Shown here: positions 22,386-33,963 of the stretch, piece by piece
Position numbering within the stretch: position 1 is the first letter of the stretch
How the letters are laid out: every line of letters starts with the position of its first letter
Assembly (NCBI GenBank): GCA_031841125.1
Contig: CM063107.1
Location: 46,885,497-46,949,496 of the forward strand
Source: Acanthococcus lagerstroemiae
Lineage: Eukaryota; Arthropoda; Insecta; Hemiptera; Eriococcidae
Reading direction: 5' to 3'
DNA: 64,000 nt
Program-made: the position numbers and the translations under genes
The notes under the pieces: generated by a model
What the model was told of the DNA's origin: nothing
Databases searched by the model: none
The model's input: the letters and a program-made list of their open reading frames with translations, nothing else

Positions 22386-24060
22386 TCGAACTATAATAAC
22401 CGATTCACAAAAGTATTAAAACAGAACATAGATCTCATACGGGTCACATCTTCCAGTACCAAACTGTCTTTGATTCAAGCAGTCTCTATCATTCTGCATG
22501 AGAGCGCAGCACTCGTGTGAAGACTTGCAGTCACAATTCGCCCCACCTGATCATCTTTTCACCCCCGCGAGAAAAGAATAAGATATTCGTGTGGTGCTTT
22601 AATATCGTGTGCTGAGGTAGTGATACTTTCCATTTTTCGCAGAACACGAGCTCGATACTCCTAAAACTTGTGTGCATCAACCCCGGTTCATGTAGATGCA
22701 GTTTTGATTTAGCTAAATTTTCTATCGTAGGACACTGATTGGTATAAAGCCTAACAGTGAAGAGAAGCAGCCAACGTTTTTGTACGTACTTGATTTTCCT
22801 GAACCATTTCAGCATTCTTTTGGCTCCTATAGGTAACCTTTAACATTTCCATATAATAACTCTCAGGTTTCTACGCTGCTCCGCCAGAGTCCCGTGTAAA
22901 GGTGCCTATATGACTCCTCTCTCTTTTTTCAAACATTTAATTGAAATTTGGATGTTTTCGAGAATAAATTACCTAACAATAGAAAACGAGTTTGCCGTTC
23001 GAGGGCAGATTAGTAAGGTATATGTATTCCTGTATAGGATCTACGTATGATGAGCGTAATTTGATCTTAGGATACTTTAATATGGGGTTCTCAGTCGTAC
23101 AGTTGGGATGATAAAAGGTATCGCAATAACACGAGACCTTCTATGCTACGATAGTAGGTCGGAGTACAATACGTTTGAAAACGAACTGGATAATTTCATC
23201 GCCTTCGTTTCCTTTTTACATTGAATTATTCATTTCCAACAGCTTCACGATCAAAGGCGTACGAATAACCTGAAGTTATTTCGTTAAGGAAAACTCACTT
23301 CGGATCTAGAGAGGGAGTTTGAGTGCGGCCTGAGGAGACTTGAGCTCAATTTCAAAAACAAATCTTTTGCGAAGTCCTAGAGAATTTCATTTCCCCTCAA
23401 ATCCTCCTCTCTGAGGAGGCAGAAGGCATGTTATCGGCTTGTTGACGTATTTTAAAATGTATTTATGGAATACAAAAGCATATAATCACTTTATTTCCAC
23501 CCCTGTCTGGAATGAGAGCCATGGCAGAAGTGGATTTAAATAGGTTAATGAGATAGCGAGGTAAGAATTAAGACGAATGGATGTTTATCTTTTAGCAGTT
23601 AAAAAAACAAAAAACCTTATTTAGTTATCACTAATGTCGTCACAGTGGATAATAAAATTGGAGAACGTCTAAAGCCTCACACCAAAAGTATAAGACAAAT
23701 GCGAACTTCGCCAAGCAAAGCCAATAAATTATAATTCTTTTCAAAGGCCTCGCCTCAGCAGTAAAAGACACATGCGGATCGCGCCCAGCGAAGTTAATAA
23801 ATTTAGGTTCTAAACCTACGAGTATCATATCAGTTTACTTTCTAAATCTCTCGGTCTGAAGGAACAGCAAGATTGTCTTACACATGGTCTTGCACAAGTC
23901 TACGAGGTCTTGACGCGAGTCTTAATGTAGGTTTGAAGTGTCTTCACGAATTGTCAGAGAAAATGTGAAGTCTGGATGATTTTTAATAGTTAAAAGGTAC
24001 ACCGGTCCTGATTAACGCCATGCTAAGAGGAAATCACGATAGTGGACAAAGTAATGGACC
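22386..24060. other. No gene; small tandem duplication
   Basis: At 23672-23735 and 23748-23812 a ~65-bp segment (AAGACAAATGCGAACTTCGC.CAGC, then AATAAATT) is present twice with about 25 percent divergence. A GTCTTG-rich degenerate stretch lies at 23840-24000. No coding signal is seen. Confidence 0.45.
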
Positions 24061-24200
24061 TAAAGTCTGGTCCAATTAAGAAACATAATACCCGCAATAC
24101 ACATCGATAATGGGCATTTTGAAGTTGGAGAGGAAAGACGAGTTCAAGAACACGTTATCAGCGCCGTGAAAAAATTGTTTCTTAACTGGACCAGACTTTA
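24061..24200. mobile_element. 140-bp MITE with 24-bp terminal inverted repeats
   Basis: TAAAGTCTGGTCCAATTAAG (24061, continuing AAAC) is mirrored by GTTTCTTAACTGGACCAGAC (24177, continuing TTTA) with one mismatch in 24. Each end carries TA, so a Tc1/mariner-type TA target is possible. A wider pair (GATTAACGCC at ~24013 and GGCGTTATTC at ~24680) may mark an older host element. Confidence 0.75.
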
Positions 24201-26062
24201 CGCGGTTTTTGACTGAGAGGGGTGAAAGAGGAAAGATTAAAGTACGTACTTTTCACCTCATTTGCGGGATACTTGATGTAGTGTTGATTTTTCAATTCAT
24301 AAAATTGGTTGGCGGTATTTGGAGCCCCACTTGATGTGTTCCTAATAACGCCAGTTCGTGATTTTTTTTTCAATATGCTTTTAGACAATAAAACAGGGAT
24401 AGGTAAAATAGGGGACAGAAGACAAATTACCCCCCAATAATGACAAAATTCCATTTGGAGCTTTTTTTCCCTCCAAAATTTCATTTCCCGCAACAAGTCG
24501 CTAAAACTAAAATACTAGTGAAAAATTTCAAATAATTGTTTTGGGATTTCAACGTGCGAGATTTCTATAACATTGAGCCACACAAAATGATCACACATTC
24601 AGCGTACCTGGATGAAGTTTCGGCGCGGTACCTATGTTACCTATTAAGAAATAAATAGGTGGCCTTGTTCGGGACCTGGCGTTATTCGGGGCAGGTACCT
24701 TACATCTTACTAAACGAGTTATATAGAAGAGCATCGACTGAGTTTCTACTAGTCCGTAAGAATCCTGGTATCACTTTAACAAGTTTCAACAAGATTTTCC
24801 ACGAGAGATAATGTAGCTACAAAGGAGCAAAAGTGAGCAGTTATCCCCCCCCCCCCCTTCAAGAAAAAAAAATTGAACCAGAATTAGCAATTTTACTCGA
24901 TGAGTTGGAAGTTTTTAGAGATGTCCTTTCCTCTCTTCGAGAAATCTGCCTTGGCTATGTTGTTGTTCCCACTTCCGATTCTACCGAAATCAAATGCGAC
25001 TGCAGAAAATTTAACCGAAAAATTAGATCCTAGTACAAACTTAAGAAATTCGGAGAACTCTGAAATAAGGGATAAGTTAGACTTGGGAGAAAAATTTGAA
25101 GAAACCTCAGAAAAAATCAAACAGGAACGACAGAAACCACCCTAACTCTTTTTAGTTACACCCATTTTTAACAACTTCGTCGTGGTTCCTTCAAAACCTT
25201 TAAACTTCTCCCCTGTAATTTTTGTAATTTTTTTCCCCCTGCAGATAGCACCTTTTCATACTAATCCAACGAAGTGTAACTTCAAATATTTTTACTTTTG
25301 TTTTCATTAATTTTTTTTTGTAACAATTTTTTTTTATAAATGTTTAAACCTATGTATGTACTGTTTTTTGGAACTGCTGAAAAAATCTTTGGTATTGCCC
25401 ATTAAGGACCCAGAAAAAAAGAGATAAAAATATTCAGAATAAAATATCATATTTCAAATTCGATTACAAACGCATAAGTCACAAAGGAAAAAATTGAAAA
25501 ACTGAAAGAAAAATCGAAACAGGATTTTGTAAGAAAAGCACCGAGAGCCAAAACTTACAATACAGGAGATAAAATTGTAATCTAGAATAAATTAAGCCAA
25601 AACGGAAGAAGTAAAAAAAAAATGGGTTTCCCTTTGAATAAAAAAACAAAACAAAAATAATAATAACTAAAAAAATAAACGCCTCCCCTTCTCTGTCAAG
25701 AAAGAAAGAAAATTGTTTTTTAATGCGAAAAAATTTGTCCTCTGACTTTAAAATTTACAAAATTATCGACGATAAAAAATTTCACCCCCCCCCCCAAGAA
25801 AAAAGAAGTAGAATAGTCATTCATTCTACTTGGTGTATTCTACGCGTAGAATAAAAACATCTACGCCATTTTATTTTATGGCACATCCCTGATGCGGAAT
25901 GAACGAGGAAGGAATCAGTGATACTGAATAAAATAAAGTTCCAACAAATGTATAGTAATTCTTAATTTTACTGGGGTAATTAGAACGTAAAACAAGTTTT
26001 TCCCGATTTTTTCAGGGGGGCAAATGACTGCGCGGGGGGGGGGGCTACAAGTCTGCAATTTA
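24201..26062. other. No supportable gene; low-complexity tracts
   Basis: C tract at about 24846-24857 and G tract at 26032-26043. Overlapping ORFs at 24833-25145 encode charged peptides with no domain. A 36-codon frame ending at about 25584 has ...TYNTGDKIVI, faintly like the C-terminus of an LTR-element integrase, too weak to annotate. Confidence 0.35.
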
Positions 26063-26197
26063 CACTATACAACAGCCAAAAAACCACAAAAACGAGAGTA
26101 GCTGATTCTAGAGAAATATTTTTCACGCTAAATTCGAAGCTCTTGCTTTTGTTTTTCTTAATTAGTTCTCCTTTTTTCATAAATTCATTCTAAAATG

Positions 26198-26630
26198 CAG
26201 TGTTGCCAGTTATCTTGGAAAGCAGGTCGCCAATGTTGAAACATAAAAATCGCCACTTTTCGCCATTGCAATTTTCCTCGTCCACTGACCACAATGAGAC
26301 CTGGAAAAAGAACCTAATTTACATGTAGTTTTAGGTATTTTTTCTCAGAACAATTTTGCTGGCATAAATATCAGAGATCTGGAGAGCCAAGACCCATTTT
26401 TCAACAATTTGAGACCAGGAAAAAGTACCTTATTGAAGAAATATGATGTTTTATCAACTATTTTAGAGATCCAGAGAGCTAAGAGCCGTTGATTTCTTGA
26501 GACGGAACAGGAACTCTACATTATGATTAAGCGCCACTAAAATCGCCACTTGCCTTCAATTATTTTCAGTCGCCCAGCATGGCTCAAAAATCTCTACTAT
26601 GGTGACTTTTCTCGCCACCTGGCAACACTG
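26198..26630. mobile_element. 433-bp hAT MITE with perfect 8-bp target duplication
   Basis: CTAAAATG is present at 26190-26197 and 26631-26638. The ends CAGTGTTGCCAG and CTGGCAACACTG are perfect 12-bp inverted repeats. An 8-bp duplication and CA.TG ends are the hAT signature. The interior is non-coding. Confidence 0.9.
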
Positions 26631-26699
26631 CTAAAATGTCCCCTTCCTTCCCTCTTTTGTTTGAAATATTGAGGAAAATGGAAATGTATAAACACGATT

Positions 26700-26890
26700 T
26701 TCGCTAAAGTATACTCAGTAGTATGACGTCATAATAACAGGGGCGTTATGGGGGGTGTTACGGGGGGAGCGTTTTGGTGTTTACTCAAGTATACCCAGTA
26801 GTATGACGTCATAGTAACAGGAGCATTACGGTGGGGGGTGCGGTTTTCGTTGAAGTATACCCAGTAATAAAAGCATATAAAATGCTAAAA
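26700..26890 (+). repeat. Tandem AAGTATACCCAGTAGTA repeat, ~2.5 units
   Basis: AAGTATACYCAGTAGTATGA followed by CGTCATARTAACAGG occurs at about 26707 and 26785. A third unit starts at 26853 and diverges into AATAAAAGCATATAAAATGC, as in the copy at 6770-6835. Confidence 0.8.
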
Positions 26891-26916
26891 ACAACTGATT
26901 CAGAGCTTTGACAAAA

Positions 26917-27407
26917 TGACTGACTGACTCAACTCTTCAATCGCCTTCAAGTACCACAATCCTGGTATCAGCCTGTATTCCCGTGCGAGCATCACGCTCC
27001 TTGTACTAGTCTGCGAGCACTACGCTCTGCTATTGCATCATCTTGCAGATGAGTCTGCAACCACGGGAGAGTATTTTCATGTCTGCTTCGCGGACTGCAC
27101 CGACATGAGAATGTCGTCGTCCGCTATTACGCTTCGCAAAGAACGTTGCGCTCCATGTCTTTTGGCGCGCTTATTTTCTGGACGCTATGTTCGCTGGACG
27201 ATAACATTCTCATGTCGATGCAGTCCGCGAAGCAGACATGAAAATGCTCTTCCGTGGTTGCAGACTCGTCTGCAAAATGATGCACTAGCAGAGCGTAATG
27301 CTCGCAGGCTGGTACAAGGAACGTGATGCTCACAAAGGAATACACGCGGATACAAGGAGTGTGGTACTCGCAGACGAATGATGTGTTGAGACAGTTAGTC
27401 AGTCATT
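26917..27407. repeat. 490-bp hairpin with ~205-bp arms
   Basis: The left arm (about 26917-27122) and the right arm (about 27196-27407) are inverted copies at roughly 85 percent. Both contain GCGAGCAYYACGCTC-type units, ATTTTCATGTCTGCTTCGCG and GACATGAGAATG. The spacer is about 73 bp. The arms end ATGACTGACTGACT and AGTTAGTCAGTCAT. It is a foldback element or MITE, and the reading frames across it (27033-27345) are artefacts of the symmetry. Confidence 0.85.
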
Positions 27408-27870
27408 TCCGTTGCCAGCCAGCCAGCTAGCCAAGCCAGCTTTTAACGCGATTTTCGTCACTTTCCAAGGTAACGCTTTTTTCCATTGTGAGCCAGCGCG
27501 TAACGCGTAAAAGTAACGTTTTCCCGGTTTATGTGCCAAAGCAAAGGCATGAAAATGTCAATATGGCTACCCTGCATCAACTGCATGCACTAAGAAACGT
27601 AAACTCACGAACATAAATATGTAAATAGGTGTGTGATTTGATATCAACGATCAAAGGAGCTTATCATTTATCTGTAATGTTTTAATACACTATCTGTGTC
27701 GCCACATAAAACAACTTCTCAAAATACACTGTTACATTCCCCAGTAAACGTAAAAAATAATTAGCTAATTGAGGATTTTCAGTATCATATTTGAATTCAG
27801 CGTTAAGAACCCGTTCAGAATCGTCTATTTTCCCTTATGTGGTTTCCAAGAAATCTCAAGTGTTATCTAC

Positions 27871-29289
27871 TTTGGCATTCTTTTTCTTTTTTCTGACGGG
27901 CTGATAAGTGAGAATGGCGTATTACTCACATTTCGTCACAATTCAGTTCAGACTGCTGAAGGTTTAACAAATTAGAACATCAGGGACTTGAAGTGTATTC
28001 TAGCGTGTGTTAGTTTCTCGCTTCTATTTTCAATATTAAGGAAAAGTCCTTCTTGAAAACCAACGCAAAATCATTTCATCTTCCCCGCTGTCCCTTGCTT
28101 CGCTCTACCAAAAGCGAGTCGCCTCTATTTCTATTTCAATTCTAATAACTCTCTGATCAGCGATCACCGTGAGCTAATATACCCACTCCCAATGTTTTCG
28201 CTTCAGCTTAACAGAATTTCCCCGGCCTTTGCCGGTCGCCTTTCGCAAGCTTTTTCCTACATACAGACACAGACTTTTTTCCGCTTCTGTCGACTGTCAT
28301 CGAAAAATAAATAGAAGCAACTTTTTTCTTCTCTTTCCCGATACAGTCGATAATAATTGCCGTTGTTATCGTGTAAAGGCTGCGGCACGTGATCGACACG
28401 TGACCAAGCCGATGTCGCTGTTTCGTGCAGTCGTTCTCGTATACAGACTAAGAATACTAATTTACGAATCAGACGACACTGTTTCATACTCGGGATCCGG
28501 TGCGCGGTTTCAACCAACTGAAGTGACATATCAAATACGCACTCTCCGTTATTAAATAAGTCCAACGCCTTTCGGCAATGCTAATTAAATCGCCCTCCGG
28601 CTATGTAATTGTATTTCGAGAACGCTCGTCCAAATTAGCGACGCCCTTTTTGTAAATAACTTTTGCGGGAAAACAAATTTAACGATTCCTTTTACACGCT
28701 TGCTGGAATATTAATAACCTTTTGTCGTATTAATGTATTCGGTTAGCGTGTTTCTGCGTGTATCGACTGTAAGGCTATAAGTGGTATATACGACGAAAGG
28801 CCGATGAATTTCGAACTGACGACCTTTTTGTAATTAGCAACTCTTATATGTGGAAGTGGACGCGGTGCGGTAGCGTGGCAGTAAGGAGGTCACCACTGCG
28901 ACTGACAAGAACCACGAAGCTTTTGGACGGTTCGAGCAATGCTTGTATTTTTGTACAGGGACAGCAGAATAGGTAGCTGGCAGCTGAGGGCAGTCCCGGA
29001 ATTACAGAGGTCAACTGAATTTAGTGAGCATTCAGCACAAAGTGTCCGAAATGAATTTTGTACCTATTTCAACTCAAATGAAGCGAGAAGCATCCTCGGG
29101 AATGCGCATTAACGAATCTGCCTTCAATCTAGACAGTGATTGCCAGTGAACGGTCCCGCATTGTTGATTTTAGTCTTCTGACCGGTACTCGCTCTCAGGA
29201 TGGTTAGGCACTGTTAACTTTTTCAACCTTTGAACTTTACACATCTGATATTCATCTAATTTTGCTCTCAACCCGAGCCCAGGAATCCA
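27871..29289. other. Unique sequence island, no gene
   Basis: About 28010-28870 is non-repetitive with moderate CG content and words such as TTAATAACC and GCTAATTAAA. Overlapping ORFs on both strands at 28208-28565 show no domain. It is probably residual host sequence. Confidence 0.4.
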
Positions 29290-29482
29290 CCCTTTTGAGA
29301 ATTACCTCAGAGACGTCAGGGAGGCTGTTAGGGCTGTCTTAGCCCTCTTCTCTTCTTGCCGAAAACCCGGCTTAGGTCGAAAATGTAACGAGTTGCTACG
29401 TGGGCTCAAACTCGAGACCTCTCCGGGTTCCGAGACCGCGCGATATCCAATCGGCCAACTAGACCCCTTTTCCAATCTCAAT
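29290..29482 (-). mobile_element. tRNA-derived SINE or tRNA pseudogene (second family)
   Basis: On the minus strand an A box (TGGCCGATTGG, 29447-29457) and a B-box-like GTTTGAGCCC (around 29402-29413) stand at roughly tRNA spacing. The body runs on past the tRNA-like part toward 29290. It differs from the SINE at 16550. There is only one copy in the window, so its length and class are uncertain. Confidence 0.5.
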
Positions 29483-30089
29483 GAAGAGCTTAGGGCTGTC
29501 AACAATCGAAAATTTTTCTTATCTACTTAAATCGATTTGTTGTGTTACGTAGGCGCGTATTCTGTCTACCCGGGCGAGTAAATACTTCGAGAGTCCACCA
29601 CCGCTAGCAGCAGGCGACGCCTGGGAGGAGGTGAGGCGCGGGGCGGTCATGATCGATCCCGGAGACGGCGTGATCGACCGTCTTGCGCCGGACACCTTCG
29701 TCCCGGAGCTGTTGAGGAGCCGAAGCGGTTGGAACCGGGTGTCGGGTTTCGTTTCGGCCATCATGCGACGAAAGATGGAGGCTGAGTGGTCGAGACAAAG
29801 GACGCAAGGAGGAGAAGCGGATGTTGCTGCTGCTACTGCGGCGGCAGATACCATCCAGTGAAGCTCGCCCGTTGCACCAGGGCTGGAGCAGAGCTCGCCC
29901 GCAGTGCAAGGGCTGGAGCTTCAATCGGGAGAGTCTCACACGATGAGTGAGTGAAGAGGAAGAGGCAGCGCGTCCGGCTGCGGGGGACCTGAAATTTCCA
30001 GGCGAATGCTCTGGGAGCGCGGACCTCGGTCAGTAGGGAACCCCGTGGTGGCCCTGGCAGGACGCGCGCACCGTTCCGGCCAGGAGAAA

Positions 30090-30225
30090 TGGGGGCTCGG
30101 GCCCGGCCCCAAAGCGTTCCCCTCGGTACTGATGCGATGCCCGAAAGGGTAGTTTCCGGTGCCGGGGGTGCGGTGTCTCAGGGGCCACTTTGGCATGCGT
30201 GCATCGCCATACGTCCCACAACACC
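30090..30225 (-). mobile_element. SINE-like GC-rich repeat, copy 2
   Basis: This is the reverse complement of the copy at 13557, including GTCTCAGGGGCCACTTTGGC and GCGATGCCCGAAAGGGTAG. It extends further at its 3' side (through GGCCCGGCCCCAAAGCG) than copy 1. The start is GGTGTTGTGGGACGT on the minus strand. The flanks give no clear duplication. Confidence 0.7.
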
Positions 30226-30435
30226 ATTACCGCTAGCAGCAAAGTCAAACGCTGCGTCTCAAAACCGGGTCTCGCGTTTCGGCTATCGAGAGAACGATTT
30301 TGTGTCGCGAGGGAGGTTTTTTGCTACTCACGGAAGAAGTCGGTTGCTACTGTATACTTAACTACCCGAAGAAACTAAGAGTAGTCGAGCCAACTCGGGC
30401 AAATATATTGTGACAAGCTATTCCTGCTTTACTGC

Positions 30436-30690
30436 TTTTCGGCGTGCGTGTGGGCTGGGAAGAAGTTCCCCCGAATCCTTTCCTTGACGTGTAGGCTGAA
30501 GGCCAGTTCCTCCGATTCCTTTCTGCGGTGTGTGGACTCAAAACCAGTTCCCCACCTCTTTCTTCGGCGTGCGGGCTGGAAGCCAGTTCCCCGATTCCTT
30601 CCGTGAGGCTGGAAACCAGTTCCCCCATTTCCTTCCTCGGAGTGGAGGCTGGAAGCCAGTTCGCCCTGATCCCTCTTCCCCCGTCCTCTT
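30436..30690 (+). repeat. Minisatellite, ~47-bp unit, five to six copies
   Basis: Units read like GGGCTGGAAGCCAGTTCCCC then ATTCCTTCCTCGGCGTG. Six variants with small length changes are seen. ORFs on both strands are repeats of one peptide and are not genes. Confidence 0.85.
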
Positions 30691-31130
30691 GACACAATCA
30701 TCAATAAGGAGTAACCGCGTCTCGACTCTACTTTGCAGTGTGTAATGCTAGTGCTGATCGGGGAGCGAGTCGCGGGCCCCCTGTGTGTACACGTTCATCG
30801 TTGTCCGCGACTTTCAGTGTATTTATCTTGTAAATTGTGAAGTATTTGTCTTTATCGTTCCCATCGCCGCGTCCTTAGTTCGTCTCGTTGTGTCCCCTGT
30901 ATAAACACTATTGCATCGAATATATTTATCTCTGTATATTACCCCCTCCCCTCCCCGTGTTGTTATTGCCGTGTTTATTCTCGCGTCAAAAATTTCTGCG
31001 TTTTGGAGTCTCCGCTCCAGCAATGTGCCCCCTGAGGTCACCCATCATCGCGACTTCGACTTTAGTGCTCCCACTCCCCCGAAAAGCGCATCTCGCTGGC
31101 CTCCGCGGTCTCGAAACGTGACAGTTCTTC

Positions 31131-31792
31131 CTTATCGATTTAGATCGATAATTCGATAATTTTTCAAGCTACGTTCTATAGAGCCCCATTTCTCTTGATT
31201 GAAGCCTGTAGCCTGCACTCTTGCAGCCTGGTAATCCGGTATTATAAACTGGAGCCAAATATACACGAAAATGGGAAGTTGAAATGTTAATTATATTCTT
31301 CTTACAAAATATATTTTCAAGAGAGAAGTAAAATTCTAGAACTAAGCGTGACTCTTATGACTTGGACTTCGGACTTTTAAAACTCATACTTGAAGTTGAA
31401 AGATTGGTGCTGGAACTAGCTGAATCGGAATTTCTGGCTCTCCTTTCTTTCGTTACAATTACTATTGGCACAACTCATCTTTTGAGAAATTAATCAACTT
31501 CGACATTCAGATTGAGTTTTTGTTTTTCGGTAATCTGAAGAACACACTCCAGCCGGATAACACAAGACTGAAGACTGAACAGCAGACTGAACTAAGAACA
31601 GATAACTGATAACAGAACTAACTTCACGTGGTCAGTTGGTCAGGCGTTTGGTTTTTTTTTTTTGGTTTTCTCACTTTTCTCTTTGAAAAGCAAGGAAACA
31701 GAACAGGGCTATTGGATACTTGACACCATCAGTGGACTAGGCTCTTTAATATGGGAAGCGTAAGGGAAGGGTAAGACCATTTTTCCAGATTA
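31131..31792. other. No recognisable feature
   Basis: AT-rich. A short AACAGATAACTGATAACAGAAC-like run lies near 31595 and T tracts near 31654. There is no gene. Confidence 0.4.
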
Positions 31793-32216
31793 TTTATTTC
31801 AATTTTATCTATTTCCAAGGCAAATTCAAATAAAAATTAGTACCTAGCTTATAGAAGTTAAAGTAAAACTTTTTTTTTTTGCAAATTGAGAGCTGTTTAA
31901 AAAACATATTTTGTATTATGATGAATGCCTCTAGCATCTCAGTAATCCTAACATTGATAAGATTGCTAAAAACATCCGTCAAATGTCAGCTACTTTACTG
32001 TTGAATCTTGGGAAGTGCAAAATGAATATTACACAATCATTCATTCTATGATGTATAAAAATTACACGCACCCCGGACATTCATGCTTTCAGTCAGAGAG
32101 AAGTGCGCTCAAGCAATGAAACTGATGTGTGGACAATTACCCTTTCTTCTCCACCAGGCCCACATGCTGATGATTCGTTTCATTCTCTCCTTGAACTAGT
32201 TGAACAGCCTATACTT

Positions 32217-32372
32217 AGTCGTCCATTTTCGGCATCCGTCCACATTCTCCCTGTCGGCCGGGCAAAATGTGATTGAACGAATGATTGTGCAAAGAGTCGT
32301 CTATTTTCGGCATTCGTCCACATTCTCCCTGTCGGCCGGGCAAAATGTGATTGAACGAATGACTGTGCAAAG
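32217..32372 (+). repeat. 79-bp tandem duplication inside the left palindrome arm
   Basis: AGTCGTCCATTTTCGGCATC and the following CACATTCTCCCTGTCGGCCG occur at about 32217 and again at about 32296 with few differences. The right arm has one copy (about 34610-34690, inverted). The duplication therefore postdates the palindrome, or one copy was lost. Confidence 0.85.
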
Positions 32373-33017
32373 AGGAATACATAACTACAACATGGTGGTA
32401 ACGTTTTTCTGTGGAACGTTTTTACTGAGAGTTTTCTGCGAAATGTTTTTCATGAAATTTTTTAGCGGAGCATTTTCTGTGGAATTTTTCTCCTTCACGG
32501 GGCGAGTCATTAGATATGCCCATATAAACAAAAATTCGCTTTTCAAATATTTCAATTAACAGACACAGAATTTCCAATTTGAGCCAATTTTTAAACCTTT
32601 GAAGAAGAAGCTCCTTCCGCGTTCTTTTGCCGGTCAGTATCCTCTGTCAATGAGTCTTAATGGGATCTGAATAAGTCTTAATAAATCTTAGCAGTCTTAG
32701 ACATATAATCGTTAATCATTTCTAATTATTCTCACATTATATTACAATTTTTTGAATAATATTCACACTATTTTCTTATTTATCATTAATTTTCAATATT
32801 TATAATTCTGTTTTTTTTTGTTTTTTTTTTGGCAAAGTATACATAAGGGAGAGAAAAAAAAGATATTCCTTAACAAGCGACAATAATAAAAATTTAATTA
32901 CCTATGAGAATAATCCTGACCTGAAAGGCTGAAATCCTTTGGAATAATCATTTTTAAAAATACGCATTCAGGTGGTAAAATGAATAGGGTTTTTCGCTCT
33001 CAGAATAACGTCCTATA

Positions 33018-33963
33018 GGAGAGAGTGCGGAGAGGATTTGGACAGTTTTTGCATTTTGACGTTTTACGTGGAAACTATAAGATTTTGTGGCAATTGCACC
33101 CTACAATTGTAAATTTTGGACTTTTTTACAGCTAAAATGATTTTTGTTTCCCATTTTTATCTTCATTATAACCAAGATAATTGATTTTCAAAAAGTTGAT
33201 TTTTTTGTTCGAAACCTGACAGGGTGGTGACCGTCTGGACAAGTTATGGAGAGGATTCGGACACGACATAAAATTCCATAAAAATTGAAGGAAATATGAA
33301 AAAACGCAAGTTTATTATTTAATTACGAAAATTAAATTTCGTAAACAAAATAAAAACCATTCAAACGATTAATAATTATCAACAAAATATCGTTTAATAT
33401 CGATTTTATCTCTGAGTAACCTTGTCAAGTTTTTCAATAATATCAGAAAAAGGCACAAACAAGGTATCCGGTACGTCCGAGAAATAAAAGTAATCAGGCA
33501 CCTACGAAAAAAAAAAAAAAAAAAAATCACAGTGGCACTTCTTATTACATTGAGATCACAGAAAAATCAGTGAGAACACCATTTGTCCGAATGCTCCTAA
33601 CCTATCATTTTCATGAACTTTTTTTTTTTACATGAAGCGATACTCAGCCGTAACGACAAAAACTGCTTTCCTACTTAGTTTCGAATATCCTACCTACCTA
33701 ACAAAAATCGATTGGAATTAATATTTCTTCAGAGAATCAAAAATATTTCATCTTTAAAAATTGGTGGCTGAGCAAAAAAAAAACAGTAAAGAAGTATATT
33801 TTTTGTTATAAATCCGCGAAAATGATGAAAGTCTGAATTTTTTTTTTTCATAAATAAATAGATATCACTATATTGAAGTTTCATTTTGGAAATTGGAAAT
33901 ATTGAAGCCCCAAAGGGGGATCATCCGAATCCTCCCCGTGTCTGATTGCTCCTCAGTCTCCCC
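33018..33963. mobile_element. TA-flanked element (GGGGAGAC-type ends) at the palindrome centre
   Basis: The left end GGAGAGAGTGCGGAG and right end CTCCTCAGTCTCCCC are imperfect inverted repeats. TA is on both sides (33016-33017, 33964-33965). The ends resemble GGGGAGACCGGGGAA of the element at 42150. The interior has GAGAGGATTTGGACAG and GAGAGGATTCGGACAC and poly(A)/T tracts but no ORF of note. Confidence 0.65.

Larger units (their letters stand above)
26063..27870 (-). mobile_element. CACTA-like non-autonomous element, relic with nested insertions
   Basis: The left end CACTATACAACAGCCAAAAA and the following ~120 bp are the reverse complement of the right end of the element at 62665-63450. 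27640-27870 is the reverse complement of that element's left ~210 bp (GTGTCGCCACATAAAA, GGTTTCCAA.AAATCTCA). TTA precedes the left end, as in the other copy. The right terminus is eroded. The inner part is replaced or expanded by the hAT MITE, the AAGTATACCCAGTAGTA units and the hairpin listed below. No transposase is seen. Confidence 0.55.
29483..31130. other. GC-rich block
   Basis: About 29560-30260 is much more GC-rich than the window. It carries overlapping ORFs on both strands (for example 29519-29854 minus, 111 codons, Ala/Ser/Pro-rich), the usual result of few stop codons at high GC. No domain is seen. 30409-31123 starts TGTGACAAGC, ends GTGACA and has TATAAAC near 30900, so it might be a solo LTR. 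No flanking duplication supports this. Confidence 0.4.

Noticed and set aside
25474..25584. Short frame resembling an LTR-retrotransposon integrase tail (TYNTGDKIVI)
   Set aside because: Only about ten residues are suggestive, and no other retrotransposon part lies nearby.
27033..27345. ORFs on both strands across the 490-bp hairpin
   Set aside because: The two strands encode nearly the same peptide because of the inverted repeat. There is no family resemblance.
29519..29939. Two overlapping 111-codon minus-strand ORFs in GC-rich sequence
   Set aside because: High GC lowers stop frequency in all frames, both strands are open, and no domain or splice context supports a gene.
30362..30704. 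Overlapping minus-strand ORFs of 91-111 codons
   Set aside because: Reading frames through the 47-bp minisatellite. The peptides are simple repeats of one unit.
30409..31123. Possible solo LTR (TGTGACA...GTGACA)
   Set aside because: No matching 4-6-bp flanking duplication and no second copy in the window. Kept only as a remark.
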